Shown here piece after piece: positions 53,493-62,393 of a stretch of 64,000 nucleotides of DNA; the first letter of the stretch is position 1; each line of letters starts with the position of its first letter. Source of the stretch: Thermoplasmata archaeon (GTDB taxonomy: Archaea > Thermoplasmatota > Thermoplasmata > Thermoplasmatales > Thermoplasmataceae); assembly GCA_021806235.1 (NCBI GenBank), contig JAJZXU010000018.1, positions 1-64,000 of the forward strand, given 5' to 3'. Made by a program: the position numbers and the translations under genes. Under the pieces are notes generated by a model. That model was not told the origin of the DNA. It did not search any database and was given only the letters and a program-made list of their open reading frames with translations.

Positions 53493-53801
53493 TCAGGTTT
53501 TCATTATAGCTCCAAGGAATATTAATAAGCCTATTAGAACACCGATAATTGCGGCAATAATATAGAATATTGCCGGTTCAAGTACCTGATATACAAAGCT
53601 TACATGTAATACGGCGGATGAACCAAATATTGTGAATACCCCAAATATTATTCCCACAATAAACAGGACAATACCTACCATACGACTCTTGTTGCTACCA
53701 AAATATGCTGTTAAAATACCGAATACTATCAGGGAAAGTGCCAGTAAAGATATCAACACCATTAAAAACACATCCCAGTTCCATGAAAATACAGTTGCCA
53801 T
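53493..53801 (-). CDS. small membrane protein
   Basis: 102 residues with three membrane segments ('VFLMVLISLLALSLIVFGIL', 'MVGIVLFIVGIIFGVFTIFG', 'IFYIIAAIIGVLIGLLIFLG'). No family recognised. It follows the RAM-domain gene by ten bases on the same strand, so it may be under its control. Confidence 0.65.
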   Translation of the reverse strand: MATVFSWNWDVFLMVLISLLALSLIVFGILTAYFGSNKSRMVGIVLFIVGIIFGVFTIFGSSAVLHVSFVYQVLEPAIFYIIAAIIGVLIGLLIFLGAIMKT

Positions 53802-53811
53802 ATTATTTCAC

Positions 53812-54045
53812 CTATAACCTTATCTCTGTTAGCGTTTTCGTGTCAAGTACGCCGCTTATGGGTCTTATATCGTTTATAACAAGTTTGCCAACCTCGTTTA
53901 TATCACCAATATCCAGTTTTGCTATCATATCATACTGACCTAGCAACGGGTGGACCTCAGTAATGTATTTAAGCTGTGAAATTTTGTTATAAACCTCATG
54001 CTCCTTACCAGGAATTATACTTATCAGTACAAACGCTATAGACAT
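53812..54045 (-). CDS. stand-alone RAM domain (Lrp/AsnC ligand-binding) protein
   Basis: 77 residues. 'MSIAFVLISIIPGKEHEVYN' start, 'VHPLLGQYDMIAKLDIGDI' and the C-terminal 'TLTEIRL' match the effector domain of Lrp/AsnC regulators without the DNA-binding half. Such proteins form rings that bind amino acids and may associate with full-length Lrp. TATA-like TTTATATTTAAAT precedes it. It heads a two-gene unit with the small membrane protein. Confidence 0.88.
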   Translation of the reverse strand: MSIAFVLISIIPGKEHEVYNKISQLKYITEVHPLLGQYDMIAKLDIGDINEVGKLVINDIRPISGVLDTKTLTEIRL

Positions 54046-54101
54046 TAAAACTCTAAATAGTAATTTAAATATAAACCTTTTGAAAATTTTTCGGTTTTTA
54101 A

Positions 54102-55373
54102 TTATAAACTATCCATAAATTGAACATATTTAATTGTTTTCTGTTCACTGTTGTTCATATTTTTTATTGTTATGCTATTACCTTTTATTTCATTATCGCC
54201 TATTATTATCGCATAGTTATATGATGATGCACTTTTTATCTGTGCCGATAATTTTCTATTTGTTATGTCTACCAGTGCAATTTTATTTTTATTCCTGATA
54301 TCATTTGCAATTTTTACCGGATAATCATAATTGTTTGTTGTACTGCATATATAATATGATGTTTTTAAACTGTTGTTTAACCACAAATTATTTCTTTTTA
54401 ATAACAGTTCTATTACTGCATCACCTATTGCAAATCCAACTGCAGGTATTTCCTCATCTGAGAATAACGTTGATAAATTGTTATATCTCCCACCACCGAG
54501 TATAGCCCTTAACTCTCCCTGAATGTCAAATGCCTCAAAAACTATTCCGGTATAATATGATAACCCCCTTACCACCGAAAAATCATAGTTTATATTACTA
54601 TCTGTATAATAATTTATGATTTCGAATGTTCTTTTTATCCGGTTTATGCGGTCTTCTATACCATCATAATTGTTTAACGTTTTCCTTAATTTTTTCTCAA
54701 GATTTTTTATATTTATTTTTTCAGATAGCAGATATGTAATTTTGTCTATGCTTTTTTCCCCGACACCTATTTCCTTAAATAGTTGGGAAAATGAATTCTT
54801 ATCTATTTTTCTATATTTATCTATTATTGAAAAAGCAGTATTTATATCACTTACATCTAAATCCTTTAAAATATATTCCATTACAGAGCGATCATTTATA
54901 TTTATCTCATAAACACCGGATAACCCCAGAGTATCTAGTATTTTAGATGCCAGACCTACAACCTCTGCATCTGCTTCCTGGGAATCTATTCCGAATAAAT
55001 CAGAATTAAATTGATAGTGCTCCCTGAATCTCCCTTCCTGTGGTTCCTCATATCTCCATACCTTTGGAAATGAATACCATCTTATTGGTCTCGGCAAATC
55101 TTTCCTTGATGTTAACAATCTAACGGTTGATGGCGTTGCCTCGGGAATTAATGTTACGTCCCTTCCACCCCTGTCGGTAAAAGAAAATGTCTGGTTTACA
55201 AGCTCGGATCCGGATTTTAGCTTGTACATGTCAAGTAATTCTAAACTTGGAAAATCTATTCTTTTATAGCCAAAATTTTCTGCAGTGTTGGTCATCCTGT
55301 TGAATATGGAGTTTCTAATTTCCATATCTTCGGGATAATGGTCTCTAAATCCCTTTATTTTTCCTATTTTCAT
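54102..55373 (-). CDS. hisS: histidyl-tRNA synthetase
   Basis: 423 residues. Class II synthetase: motif 1 region 'KIKGFRDHYPEDMEIRNSIF' start, motif 2 'SFPKVWRYEEPQEGRFREHYQ' in parts (Arg near 110), the HisA signature 'RGLSYYTGIVFEAF' (near 257) and motif 3 'AVGFAIGDAVIELL'. The C-terminal anticodon-binding domain follows (about 330-423). Its ATG overlaps the end of the DUF1059 gene (ATGA). Confidence 0.95.
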   Translation of the reverse strand: MKIGKIKGFRDHYPEDMEIRNSIFNRMTNTAENFGYKRIDFPSLELLDMYKLKSGSELVNQTFSFTDRGGRDVTLIPEATPSTVRLLTSRKDLPRPIRWYSFPKVWRYEEPQEGRFREHYQFNSDLFGIDSQEADAEVVGLASKILDTLGLSGVYEININDRSVMEYILKDLDVSDINTAFSIIDKYRKIDKNSFSQLFKEIGVGEKSIDKITYLLSEKINIKNLEKKLRKTLNNYDGIEDRINRIKRTFEIINYYTDSNINYDFSVVRGLSYYTGIVFEAFDIQGELRAILGGGRYNNLSTLFSDEEIPAVGFAIGDAVIELLLKRNNLWLNNSLKTSYYICSTTNNYDYPVKIANDIRNKNKIALVDITNRKLSAQIKSASSYNYAIIIGDNEIKGNSITIKNMNNSEQKTIKYVQFMDSL

Positions 55374-55567
55374 ATTTTCCCTTTGTATTGTTCACCCTCA
55401 AAAATAACCTTATCGATCTTTTTCAATGTTTCTTCGTCTATTTCATTTGTAGCATGTGCATAATGAAAATGTATCCTTATCCTCGGATATAGATCCTCTC
55501 TTTTTTCAGCATGGTTTTCGAAAGAACAATTCCATCCCAAATCCTTACATTTGAAATAATATGTCAT
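55370..55567 (-). CDS. DUF1059 family small protein
   Basis: 65 residues from the ATG at 55567. 'MTYYFKCKDLGWNCSFEN' with two Cys and 'HYAHATNEIDEETLKKIDKV' (the 'HA..H' pattern with helical end) match the DUF1059 family, found across archaea and bacteria without known function. Directly upstream of hisS with overlapping ATGA, so co-translated. Confidence 0.85.
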   Translation of the reverse strand: MTYYFKCKDLGWNCSFENHAEKREDLYPRIRIHFHYAHATNEIDEETLKKIDKVIFEGEQYKGKI

Positions 55568-55625
55568 GGAGGTATATTTATTTTTAATATAAAAACAATT
55601 ATTATTATAAAAACAATTAACCATT

Positions 55626-56576
55626 ATGGAAAATAAAAATATACTCATAACCGGTGGAGCAGGTTTTATCGGATCAAACATGGTTGAAAAATTAATAGAT
55701 AGTAATAATATAACAGTAATAGACAATTTAAATAACCATGTTGGTGATAGGTTTATAAAAAAATTTTATAATAACAAAAATTTTAACTTTATAAATTCAG
55801 ATCTATTATCATATGATTTTAATAAGCTTAATGATGTCGATATTATAATACATTTTTCTGCAAACTCCGATGTAAGGTATGGATCTGGCGATCCTGAGAA
55901 GGATTTCAAAAATAATGTAATGGTTACTCAGGATATTTTAGAATATATGAGAAAAAAGGATATTAAGGAAATATTATTTGCATCATCATCCACTGTATAT
56001 GGTGAAGCAGGCATTATGCCTACACCTGAAGATTATGGTCCATATATGCCGATATCATCTTACGGTGCATCAAAAATGGCAAATGAAGGCTTTATAACTG
56101 CATATTCACATTACTATGGCATTAAAGGATCAATATTCAGGTTTGCAAATATTGTGGGTAAAAACTCAACACATGGCGTTATATATGATTTTATAAATAA
56201 ATTAATGAAAAATAGTGAGGAACTGGAAATTCTGGGTGATGGTACACAGGAAAAATCATATATGCACGTTTCAGACTGTGTTAATTCAATGATATTTATA
56301 CATGAAAAATTTAAAAAAACCGATATAATAAATTTAGGAAACGACAATACAACTTCGGTTAGAAAAATAGCTGACTATGTTGTTAAGGGCATGAATTTAA
56401 AGGATATTAAATATAATTTTACCGGTGGAATAGATGGCAGGGGCTGGAAAGGTGATGTTAAAAAAACATATCTGGCAATAAATAAACTAAAAAAACTTGG
56501 ATGGAAGAGCAAATACACAAGTGACCAATCCGTAGAGGTTGCTGTAAAGGAAACCATAGAACAGCTAAAAAATTAA
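55626..56576 (+). CDS. galE: NAD-dependent sugar-nucleotide epimerase (UDP-glucose 4-epimerase-like)
   Basis: 316 residues. Extended SDR: 'ILITGGAGFIGSNMVEKLI' (NAD loop, GGAGFIG 11-17), 'LLSYDF...DIIIHFSANSDV', 'SSSTVYGEA' and catalytic 'YGASKMANE' (Tyr near 142). C-terminal 'GLKKLGWKSKYTSDQSVEVAV'-like helices are usual. It probably supplies sugars for N-glycans on surface proteins such as 38545. The exact epimer is unclear. Confidence 0.9.
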   Translation: MENKNILITGGAGFIGSNMVEKLIDSNNITVIDNLNNHVGDRFIKKFYNNKNFNFINSDLLSYDFNKLNDVDIIIHFSANSDVRYGSGDPEKDFKNNVMVTQDILEYMRKKDIKEILFASSSTVYGEAGIMPTPEDYGPYMPISSYGASKMANEGFITAYSHYYGIKGSIFRFANIVGKNSTHGVIYDFINKLMKNSEELEILGDGTQEKSYMHVSDCVNSMIFIHEKFKKTDIINLGNDNTTSVRKIADYVVKGMNLKDIKYNFTGGIDGRGWKGDVKKTYLAINKLKKLGWKSKYTSDQSVEVAVKETIEQLKN

Positions 56577-56599
56577 ATATATACCATTTATATTATATA

Positions 56600-57118
56600 A
56601 TGGATAAAAATAATTTTTATAAAATATTGTTCAGTGAAAAAATTGAGGAATTAAAAATTCATAACGATTTAATATTAAAGCTTTTGAATTCATTAAAAAA
56701 TGATGATTTGATAATGGCACCGTTTGAAAATGCTGGGACAATAGGCAAACAGTTCAGGCATATAATAACAACAAATGAAACATATTATTATGCGATGATT
56801 TCGGGTAATTTAGATTTTTATGTGGACAGTATAAACCATTCTATTGAAAATAATGCCAGTGATTTAATGGAAAACTTCAAAAAAACTAATGAAAACATTA
56901 TAAATTTAATAGAAAATATGAATATTTACAGGTTGAATGAAAAATACATTAACTGTAAAAAATCCGCAAAATACATAGATAAAAATTATGTATCACCAAA
57001 TGAAATAATTACGTATATCACAGAACATACTGTATTCCATGAGGGGGAATTAACACTGTATATACGGTCATTGCATAAAAATTTCCCGGAAAACTGGATG
57101 ATCTGGGGATTAAAATAA
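56600..57118 (+). CDS. DinB-superfamily protein
   Basis: 172 residues, four-helix bundle. His ligands of the DinB/YfiT metal site are visible: 'GKQFRHIITTNETYYYAM' (His near 53) and 'ITEHTVFHEGELTLYIRSL' (His near 139 and 143). Members include bacillithiol-type transferases and uncharacterised metal-dependent enzymes. 23 bases after the epimerase, on the same strand; a TATATTATATAATG start context is seen. Confidence 0.8.
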   Translation: MDKNNFYKILFSEKIEELKIHNDLILKLLNSLKNDDLIMAPFENAGTIGKQFRHIITTNETYYYAMISGNLDFYVDSINHSIENNASDLMENFKKTNENIINLIENMNIYRLNEKYINCKKSAKYIDKNYVSPNEIITYITEHTVFHEGELTLYIRSLHKNFPENWMIWGLK

Positions 57119-57150
57119 TAAATATTTATAATATAAACTTATAGCAAAAT

Positions 57151-57678
57151 ATGGGAAATGCCGCTAATAAAAACAGTACTGAAATTCTGATAAGGAATCA
57201 TATTATTCCGGCAATATTTATAGGCATTACAGTATCATTCACAATATTTGCATTATCATTATTCCATGTATACATTGTGCCTGTAGCCAAATTCATAGTT
57301 TTTTCATCATTTGCGTCATCCTCATTTCTTTTGTTTATGGAATCAAAACAATCGGCATCAAGGATATCGAAATTTGTAAAAAGCTATATTATAGCCGGGA
57401 TAATGGGAGTTGCTGGCTTTTTTATTTCAGTGCATATAGGGCTTTATTATACACTGGCAATTGTGGAGACAGTAATAGCATTATTACTGGTAATAACTGA
57501 ATCAGAACACCCACCGGCAATGGGCATCGGTGTTGTTTTTATATTTGAAAGGGCGAATATATTTGCACTTGCATTTTTATTAACAGGAATGGTTATAATA
57601 ATATTAATGGATAAATTTTTAAATAAATTTATTTACATCCTTAAGAATGATGTAAAGGTTGAAATAAAGAAACTATAA
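57151..57678 (+). CDS. HPP family integral membrane protein
   Basis: 175 residues with about five membrane segments. 'TESEHPPAMGIGVVFIFE' near 113-130 contains the HPPA motif that names the family. HPP proteins transport nitrite into plastids in plants; prokaryotic roles are unclear. Gap of 32 bases after the DinB-like gene, so both may be in one unit. Confidence 0.8.
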   Translation: MGNAANKNSTEILIRNHIIPAIFIGITVSFTIFALSLFHVYIVPVAKFIVFSSFASSSFLLFMESKQSASRISKFVKSYIIAGIMGVAGFFISVHIGLYYTLAIVETVIALLLVITESEHPPAMGIGVVFIFERANIFALAFLLTGMVIIILMDKFLNKFIYILKNDVKVEIKKL

Positions 57679-57713
57679 TAAAAAGTTAAATTTTTAATCG
57701 ATATACAGTATGA

Positions 57714-59348
57714 ATGAGAGAGAAAATTTTAGTAAACTGTGCATTACCATACGCAAATGGGCCATTGCATTTAGGCCATATTGCCGGTGCATATCTGGGT
57801 GCCGATATATTTGTAAGATTTAACCGGTTAAATAATAAGGAGGTGTTATTTATTTCTGGTAGTGATGAATACGGCACACCCATAACAATAAGTGCTGAAA
57901 AAAATCATGTAAAACCCCAGGAAATAGCAGATAAATATTACAGAGAACATACAGAAACGTTTAAAAATATAGATATATTATTTGATAAATTTACAAGAAC
58001 TACAGACCCAGAACATGAAAAGGATGTGAATGATTTCTTTTTAAATTTATATGATAAAAAGTATTTAGAAAAGAGATATATGGTATCACCGTTCTGTAAA
58101 AAATTAAATAAATTCATGCCTGACAGATACATTGAAGGAGAATGCCCCTACTGTGGTTACAGGGAAGCGAGGGGGGACCAGTGTGATAATTGTGGTAGGA
58201 CTCTGGATCCAATAGAGCTGATAAACCCTATATGCAAGCTAAGCAATGAAAAACCGGAGTTTAAGGTAACAGTTCACTTCTTTTTGAGACTGGATCTATT
58301 GCAGGATAAATTAATAGATTATTTAGATAAAAAGAATTTCTGGAAAAACAATGTTCTGGGATTTACAAAAAATTTTGTAAATGAGGGATTAAAACCCAGG
58401 GCAATAACCAGAGATTTAGATTGGGGTGTGAAAATACCATTAAATGACTATAAAGATAAGAGAATATATGTGTGGTTTGAGGCCTTGATAGGTTATATAA
58501 CAGGTGCAAGGACATATTCCATGGAAATTAATAAACCGGACTACTGGAAAGAATTCTATTTTAATAATGAAATAAAATCATATTATTTCATAGGCAAGGA
58601 TAACATACCATTTCATACCATTATATGGCCTGCAATGCTAATAGCCCATGAGGATTATAATTTACCATATAATGTACCTGCAAATGAATATCTGAGGTTT
58701 GAGGGAGAGCAGTTTTCAAAAAGTCGTGGAATAGGTTATACTGTAAATGAAATGTTAAAAATAGTAGATAAAAATTCTTTGAGATATTACATGACGTCAA
58801 TACTGCCTGAAACGGGGGATTCGGATTTTTCATTAAGGGAATTCCAGGAAAAAGTTAATTCTGAATTAATAGATAAATATGGAAATTATATATACAGACT
58901 GGAAAGCTTTATTGATAAAAATAAGTTAAATGTAGTAAAACCTGAAAAATTGGATGACGATGATGAAGATATTATTAATACGTTAAAAAATAAATTCAAT
59001 GATTATAGAAATGACCTAAACAATTTACATATTAAGAGAGGTTTATCAATATGGCTGGAACTTGCAATGGTCGCAAACAACTATTTTAATGAAAGTGCCC
59101 CATGGAAATTGATAAAAAATGATATGAATAAACTAAATGCTAAACTGTTTGTTTCGTTGAAAATTGCAGAATACCTCACAGTCATGCTATATCCATATGT
59201 CCCCTCGGCATCCGAATCCGTATGGTTAACACTTGCCGGTGATATACCCATAGAAAACAACAGTTTTGACTCACTGTTATCAATAGATAATTTCAATGTT
59301 AAAAAGGGCAATCCACCTTTCAGCAAGATTGATCTTGTATTGTTATAA
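57714..59348 (+). CDS. metG: methionyl-tRNA synthetase (no C-terminal dimerisation domain)
   Basis: 544 residues. Class I: 'ALPYANGPLHLGHIAGAYLG' with HLGH near 19, zinc knuckle 'CPYCGYREARGDQC' and 'CDNCG' (near 143-160), adenylate motif 'FIGKDNIPFHTIIWPAM' (near 285), and KMSKS-type 'FSKSRGIG' (near 331). The anticodon-binding helical domain ends the chain; the tRNA-binding C-terminal domain found in many bacteria is absent. Overlaps no neighbour. Confidence 0.96.
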   Translation: MREKILVNCALPYANGPLHLGHIAGAYLGADIFVRFNRLNNKEVLFISGSDEYGTPITISAEKNHVKPQEIADKYYREHTETFKNIDILFDKFTRTTDPEHEKDVNDFFLNLYDKKYLEKRYMVSPFCKKLNKFMPDRYIEGECPYCGYREARGDQCDNCGRTLDPIELINPICKLSNEKPEFKVTVHFFLRLDLLQDKLIDYLDKKNFWKNNVLGFTKNFVNEGLKPRAITRDLDWGVKIPLNDYKDKRIYVWFEALIGYITGARTYSMEINKPDYWKEFYFNNEIKSYYFIGKDNIPFHTIIWPAMLIAHEDYNLPYNVPANEYLRFEGEQFSKSRGIGYTVNEMLKIVDKNSLRYYMTSILPETGDSDFSLREFQEKVNSELIDKYGNYIYRLESFIDKNKLNVVKPEKLDDDDEDIINTLKNKFNDYRNDLNNLHIKRGLSIWLELAMVANNYFNESAPWKLIKNDMNKLNAKLFVSLKIAEYLTVMLYPYVPSASESVWLTLAGDIPIENNSFDSLLSIDNFNVKKGNPPFSKIDLVLL

Positions 59349-59503
59349 CATAAAATATGGTTTATTATTTAAATTTTTTTAACGTGTTAAGATAAAAATA
59401 TAAAATATAGCAATATGTTGTGTTTTTTAAATTCCATGGAATTTTCTCTCAGAAAAACACGGAAAACTTTATCTATGATAATTTAATGGAGTTTATGCTC
59501 TAA

Positions 59504-59683
59504 ATGATTTTTATGATGTTAACTAAATTTGAAAAAGCGAGAATTATAGGTGCTAGAGCACTGCAGATTGCAATGGGCGCCCCTGTCATTATAGATATAC
59601 CTTCTGATGTTATAGATCCTATTGACATAGCGATAACAGAATTCAATAATAATGTGATACCCATTACAATAAAAAGGAAGTAA
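59504..59683 (+). CDS. rpoK: RNA polymerase subunit K (Rpb6)
   Basis: 59 residues. '[20 protein letters not shown]', '[20 protein letters not shown]' and the basic end '[10 protein letters not shown]' are diagnostic of the Rpb6 clamp-anchoring subunit. The start is taken at 59504, with ACTTTATCTATGATAAT 25-35 bases before; ATGs at 59513 and 59516 would also serve. Detached from rps2 and other usual operon partners. Confidence 0.93.
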   Translation: MIFMMLTKFEKARIIGARALQIAMGAPVIIDIPSDVIDPIDIAITEFNNNVIPITIKRK

Positions 59684-59832
59684 TAATATTATTTTTACAA
59701 TTATATTTTTTATTGCGGTGTAAGAGGATTTATTTTACCTGTAACTGTTGAATTTAATAGTAGTCCGGTTAGTATATCTGGAACCATATAAACCACCAAA
59801 AAGTTAAATTATATATTATATATACATTTACT

Positions 59833-60366
59833 ATGTTTACTAGAAGAGGTGATTATGGAGAAACCGATACTGGTTTGAGAGTTCGTATCGGCAAGGACTC
59901 TCCACTTGTGGACCTTCAGGGCTCTCTGGATGAATTAAATTCCTTTGTAGGCAATGCTTTAATAAACACAAAGTGGGATGATATAAAAAACGATTTAATT
60001 AAAATTCAAAATGATGTTTTTGTAATAGGTGAGGATATAACTGCCCAGAGTACACATAGAACAGTAAAAGAAGAAGATGTAAAATGGCTGGAGGACAGAG
60101 TAGCGGAATACAGAAAGGAGATAGGAAAAATAAACCTGTTTGTGGTGCCTGATGGCAGCATAGAATCCGTATCACTGCATATTGCAAGGTCGGTTGCAAG
60201 AAGGAATGAGAGGATGGCCGTTGGCCTTTCAAAGCAGATGCCTGTGAATAAGTATGTTTTAATTTATTTAAACAGATTGTCGTCTCTATTATTTATGCAT
60301 GCACTTGCGTCAAATAAGAGATTGGGCATAACTGAACGGATATGGGATATCAAAAAAAAATCTTAA
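59833..60366 (+). CDS. cob(I)alamin adenosyltransferase (PduO type)
   Basis: 177 residues. 'MFTRRGDYGETDTGLRVRIG' start (the TRxGD-G-T motif for ATP), 'DLQGSLDELNSFVGNALI', 'ARSVARRNERMAVGLS' (Arg cluster near 117-125) and 'YLNRLSSLLFMHALASN' are typical. It transfers the adenosyl group from ATP to Co(I), making coenzyme B12, for methylmalonyl-CoA mutase or B12 ribonucleotide reductase. Confidence 0.93.
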   Translation: MFTRRGDYGETDTGLRVRIGKDSPLVDLQGSLDELNSFVGNALINTKWDDIKNDLIKIQNDVFVIGEDITAQSTHRTVKEEDVKWLEDRVAEYRKEIGKINLFVVPDGSIESVSLHIARSVARRNERMAVGLSKQMPVNKYVLIYLNRLSSLLFMHALASNKRLGITERIWDIKKKS

Positions 60367-60547
60367 TTTTAGTTATATAACAGTGTATAGTTTACTGGGA
60401 TTTTTCTGGTTTTCATAAAACTGTTCCCTGCTACTCACCACGCGTTTCAGTCAGTGTGCAAGAGAAAATTATACAGTATTTCTAACCATCGTTTGCCATT
60501 GCAGTATATGGCAATAATATTAAATATAACCGTTAGTTGTATTTGAC

Positions 60548-60961
60548 ATGGTTTTTGATTGTGAATCTTTTGAAGGAAAATTTATGGATGGGTGGAACCG
60601 CCATAGGACCGCGGAACTTCTGGAATTATATTCCGATGGTATTATTTACAAACATCAGGGAGAAGAACCGAGAGTGGTTAGGGGAAAAAAACAGTTCGAA
60701 CTTTACCTTAAGGGGTTATGGAGTTCTATTCCTGATTTTGAGCTTAAGTTGCTGAGAACCGTATGGAATGGAAGTATAGGATTCGGGGAATGGCTTGGAA
60801 AAGGTACATTTTTTGGACAGAGATACGGGTACGGCAGGATTGCAGAACCTAAGAAAATTGAATACGAAGGTGTGGATGTTATAATACTGGACAGTAGCAG
60901 TCTTATAAAAGAGGAAAGGGCATATTACAACATGTTAGACGTTATCAGGCAACTTCAATGA
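60548..60961 (+). CDS. SnoaL-like/NTF2-fold protein
   Basis: 137 residues. 'FMDGWNRHRTAELLELYSDG' and 'GKKQFELYLKGLWSSIPDFE' match the cone-shaped SnoaL-like fold used by isomerases and dehydratases on small hydrophobic ligands; the ligand is unknown. TATA-like TTAAATATAACCG precedes the ATG by about 20 bases. The GTG-like reading frames around it are shadows. Confidence 0.75.
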   Translation: MVFDCESFEGKFMDGWNRHRTAELLELYSDGIIYKHQGEEPRVVRGKKQFELYLKGLWSSIPDFELKLLRTVWNGSIGFGEWLGKGTFFGQRYGYGRIAEPKKIEYEGVDVIILDSSSLIKEERAYYNMLDVIRQLQ

Positions 60962-61112
60962 GTTTTATTCACAAAGGTTATAGAATGAATGAAAAAATGG
61001 GGAGAAAACGTAGGGGTAATCTAGAAAATTACCAGGATTATTTCTATTATCTCTCAAAAATGTACGGCTTTAAAGCTATACATGCCATACCGGCTGCTGT
61101 AATAATATATAA

Positions 61113-61634
61113 TTATAATTTTTGTTTATCCAGTTTTAATATATTATCCTCAACAATTTTCTTTGCCTCATCATAATTTTTTATATCCTTCCATATATTT
61201 ATAAATATTATATTACCGATATTTTTTCTTATTGCTTCCATGTGTATATCACGGTCATCAACGTAAACTATCCTGTCCGGCGGTATGTCTATTCCTGACA
61301 GTTTTAATTTCTCTATTAATTTTAATAACCTCTGATCCTTATCCGGGGTATAATCAGTTGAATGATAATCAAACAATTCTGTTATGCCGAATTTTGATAA
61401 GGCCTCATTGACATAATCTGTTCTATTCCAGCTTAAACTTGTTATTATTGCACCATTAGACTTTGCCCATCTCATAAAATCAAGGGCTGATTTATATAAT
61501 GTTATTATAACATTATCATTATTTTTTATGCTGGCATCGTCAACTCTCATATACGGTGGACTAACCCCTGATATGTTTAAATGGTTCCATAGGGTACCAT
61601 CAAGATCCATGGCAAGAATCCAATTTTTAGTCAT
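61113..61634 (-). CDS. HAD-superfamily phosphatase (MDP-1 type)
   Basis: 173 residues from the ATG at 61634, chosen because ATATATTTATTTTA lies about 25-30 bases upstream; the ATG at 61655 is too near. 'ILAMDLDGTLWNH' (nucleophile DLD near 9-11), 'SLSWNRTDYVNEALS' (motif II Ser) and 'IVYVDDRDIHMEAIRK' (motif IV Asp pair) match magnesium-dependent phosphatase 1, which acts on phosphotyrosine or glycated-protein phosphates. Confidence 0.9.
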   Translation of the reverse strand: MTKNWILAMDLDGTLWNHLNISGVSPPYMRVDDASIKNNDNVIITLYKSALDFMRWAKSNGAIITSLSWNRTDYVNEALSKFGITELFDYHSTDYTPDKDQRLLKLIEKLKLSGIDIPPDRIVYVDDRDIHMEAIRKNIGNIIFINIWKDIKNYDEAKKIVEDNILKLDKQKL

Positions 61635-61766
61635 CAATACATGTATGCATTTCATAAAATAAATATATCTATACATTTTATAATTATTTGTACAGATAAT
61701 ATGGAAAATGATAACATAAAATGCAGTATAACAGAAATTTAATATATAAAAATCCAATTGAACTAT

Positions 61767-62393
61767 ATGAAAAGTGGCATAACGTTTGAAGAGATAAATG
61801 TAGAGGATTCACAATTTAACGAGGCAATTGAAATTTATAATAACTCATTTCCAGATAAGGAAAGAAGGCCCTTAAATGACCTTAAAGACAACATTAAAGA
61901 GAATGAAAAGTTATTCATTGGAAAATATAATGATTCGATAATAATGTTTAGCATGATATGGGAAATAGAGAATACAGATTATCTTTTCCTTGATTATATT
62001 GCAGTGAAAAAAGAATACAGGAATAAAAAAATAGGTACAGTATTTTTAAAAAATATATTTAATATATTCAAAAATTATAACAGTATTATTTTTGAAATAG
62101 AAAATCCTGAAGAGGGAGAAAATAAAAGCCAGAGAATCAGAAGAATAAATTTTTATAGAAAATTGGGTGCACAGGAATTAACCGGTTTTAAATATTTTCT
62201 GCCACCGAGAAATGGGAAATCTGAACGGATGCTTCTAATGATACTGTCAAGGAATATTGATATAACTGTTAATGGAAGGGAAATAGAGAATATATTATCA
62301 TTAATATATAAACATATATATCACAGGGATGAAGATGATATAACCTTAAAAAACATAGTGAACGATATACCTGAAAAGATATATTTAAAATAA
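61767..62393 (+). CDS. GNAT-family acetyltransferase
   Basis: 208 residues from the ATG at 61767 (a TTG nine bases earlier is the alternative); TTTAATATATAAAAA ends about 17 bases upstream. Core fold: 'YLFLDYIAVKKEYRNKKIGT' with the acetyl-CoA loop 'EYRNKKIGT' (near 88-96) and 'RRINFYRKLGAQELTG'. The 60 residues after that are extra and charged. Substrate unknown. Convergent with tgtA: the stops abut. Confidence 0.82.
   Translation: MKSGITFEEINVEDSQFNEAIEIYNNSFPDKERRPLNDLKDNIKENEKLFIGKYNDSIIMFSMIWEIENTDYLFLDYIAVKKEYRNKKIGTVFLKNIFNIFKNYNSIIFEIENPEEGENKSQRIRRINFYRKLGAQELTGFKYFLPPRNGKSERMLLMILSRNIDITVNGREIENILSLIYKHIYHRDEDDITLKNIVNDIPEKIYLK

Noticed and set aside
60958-61176. Plus-strand ORF after the SnoaL-like gene ('MSFIHKGYRMNEKMGRKRRG')
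   Set aside because: Its second half overlaps the HAD phosphatase gene on the other strand and reads as a shadow; the first 45 codons alone show no family.
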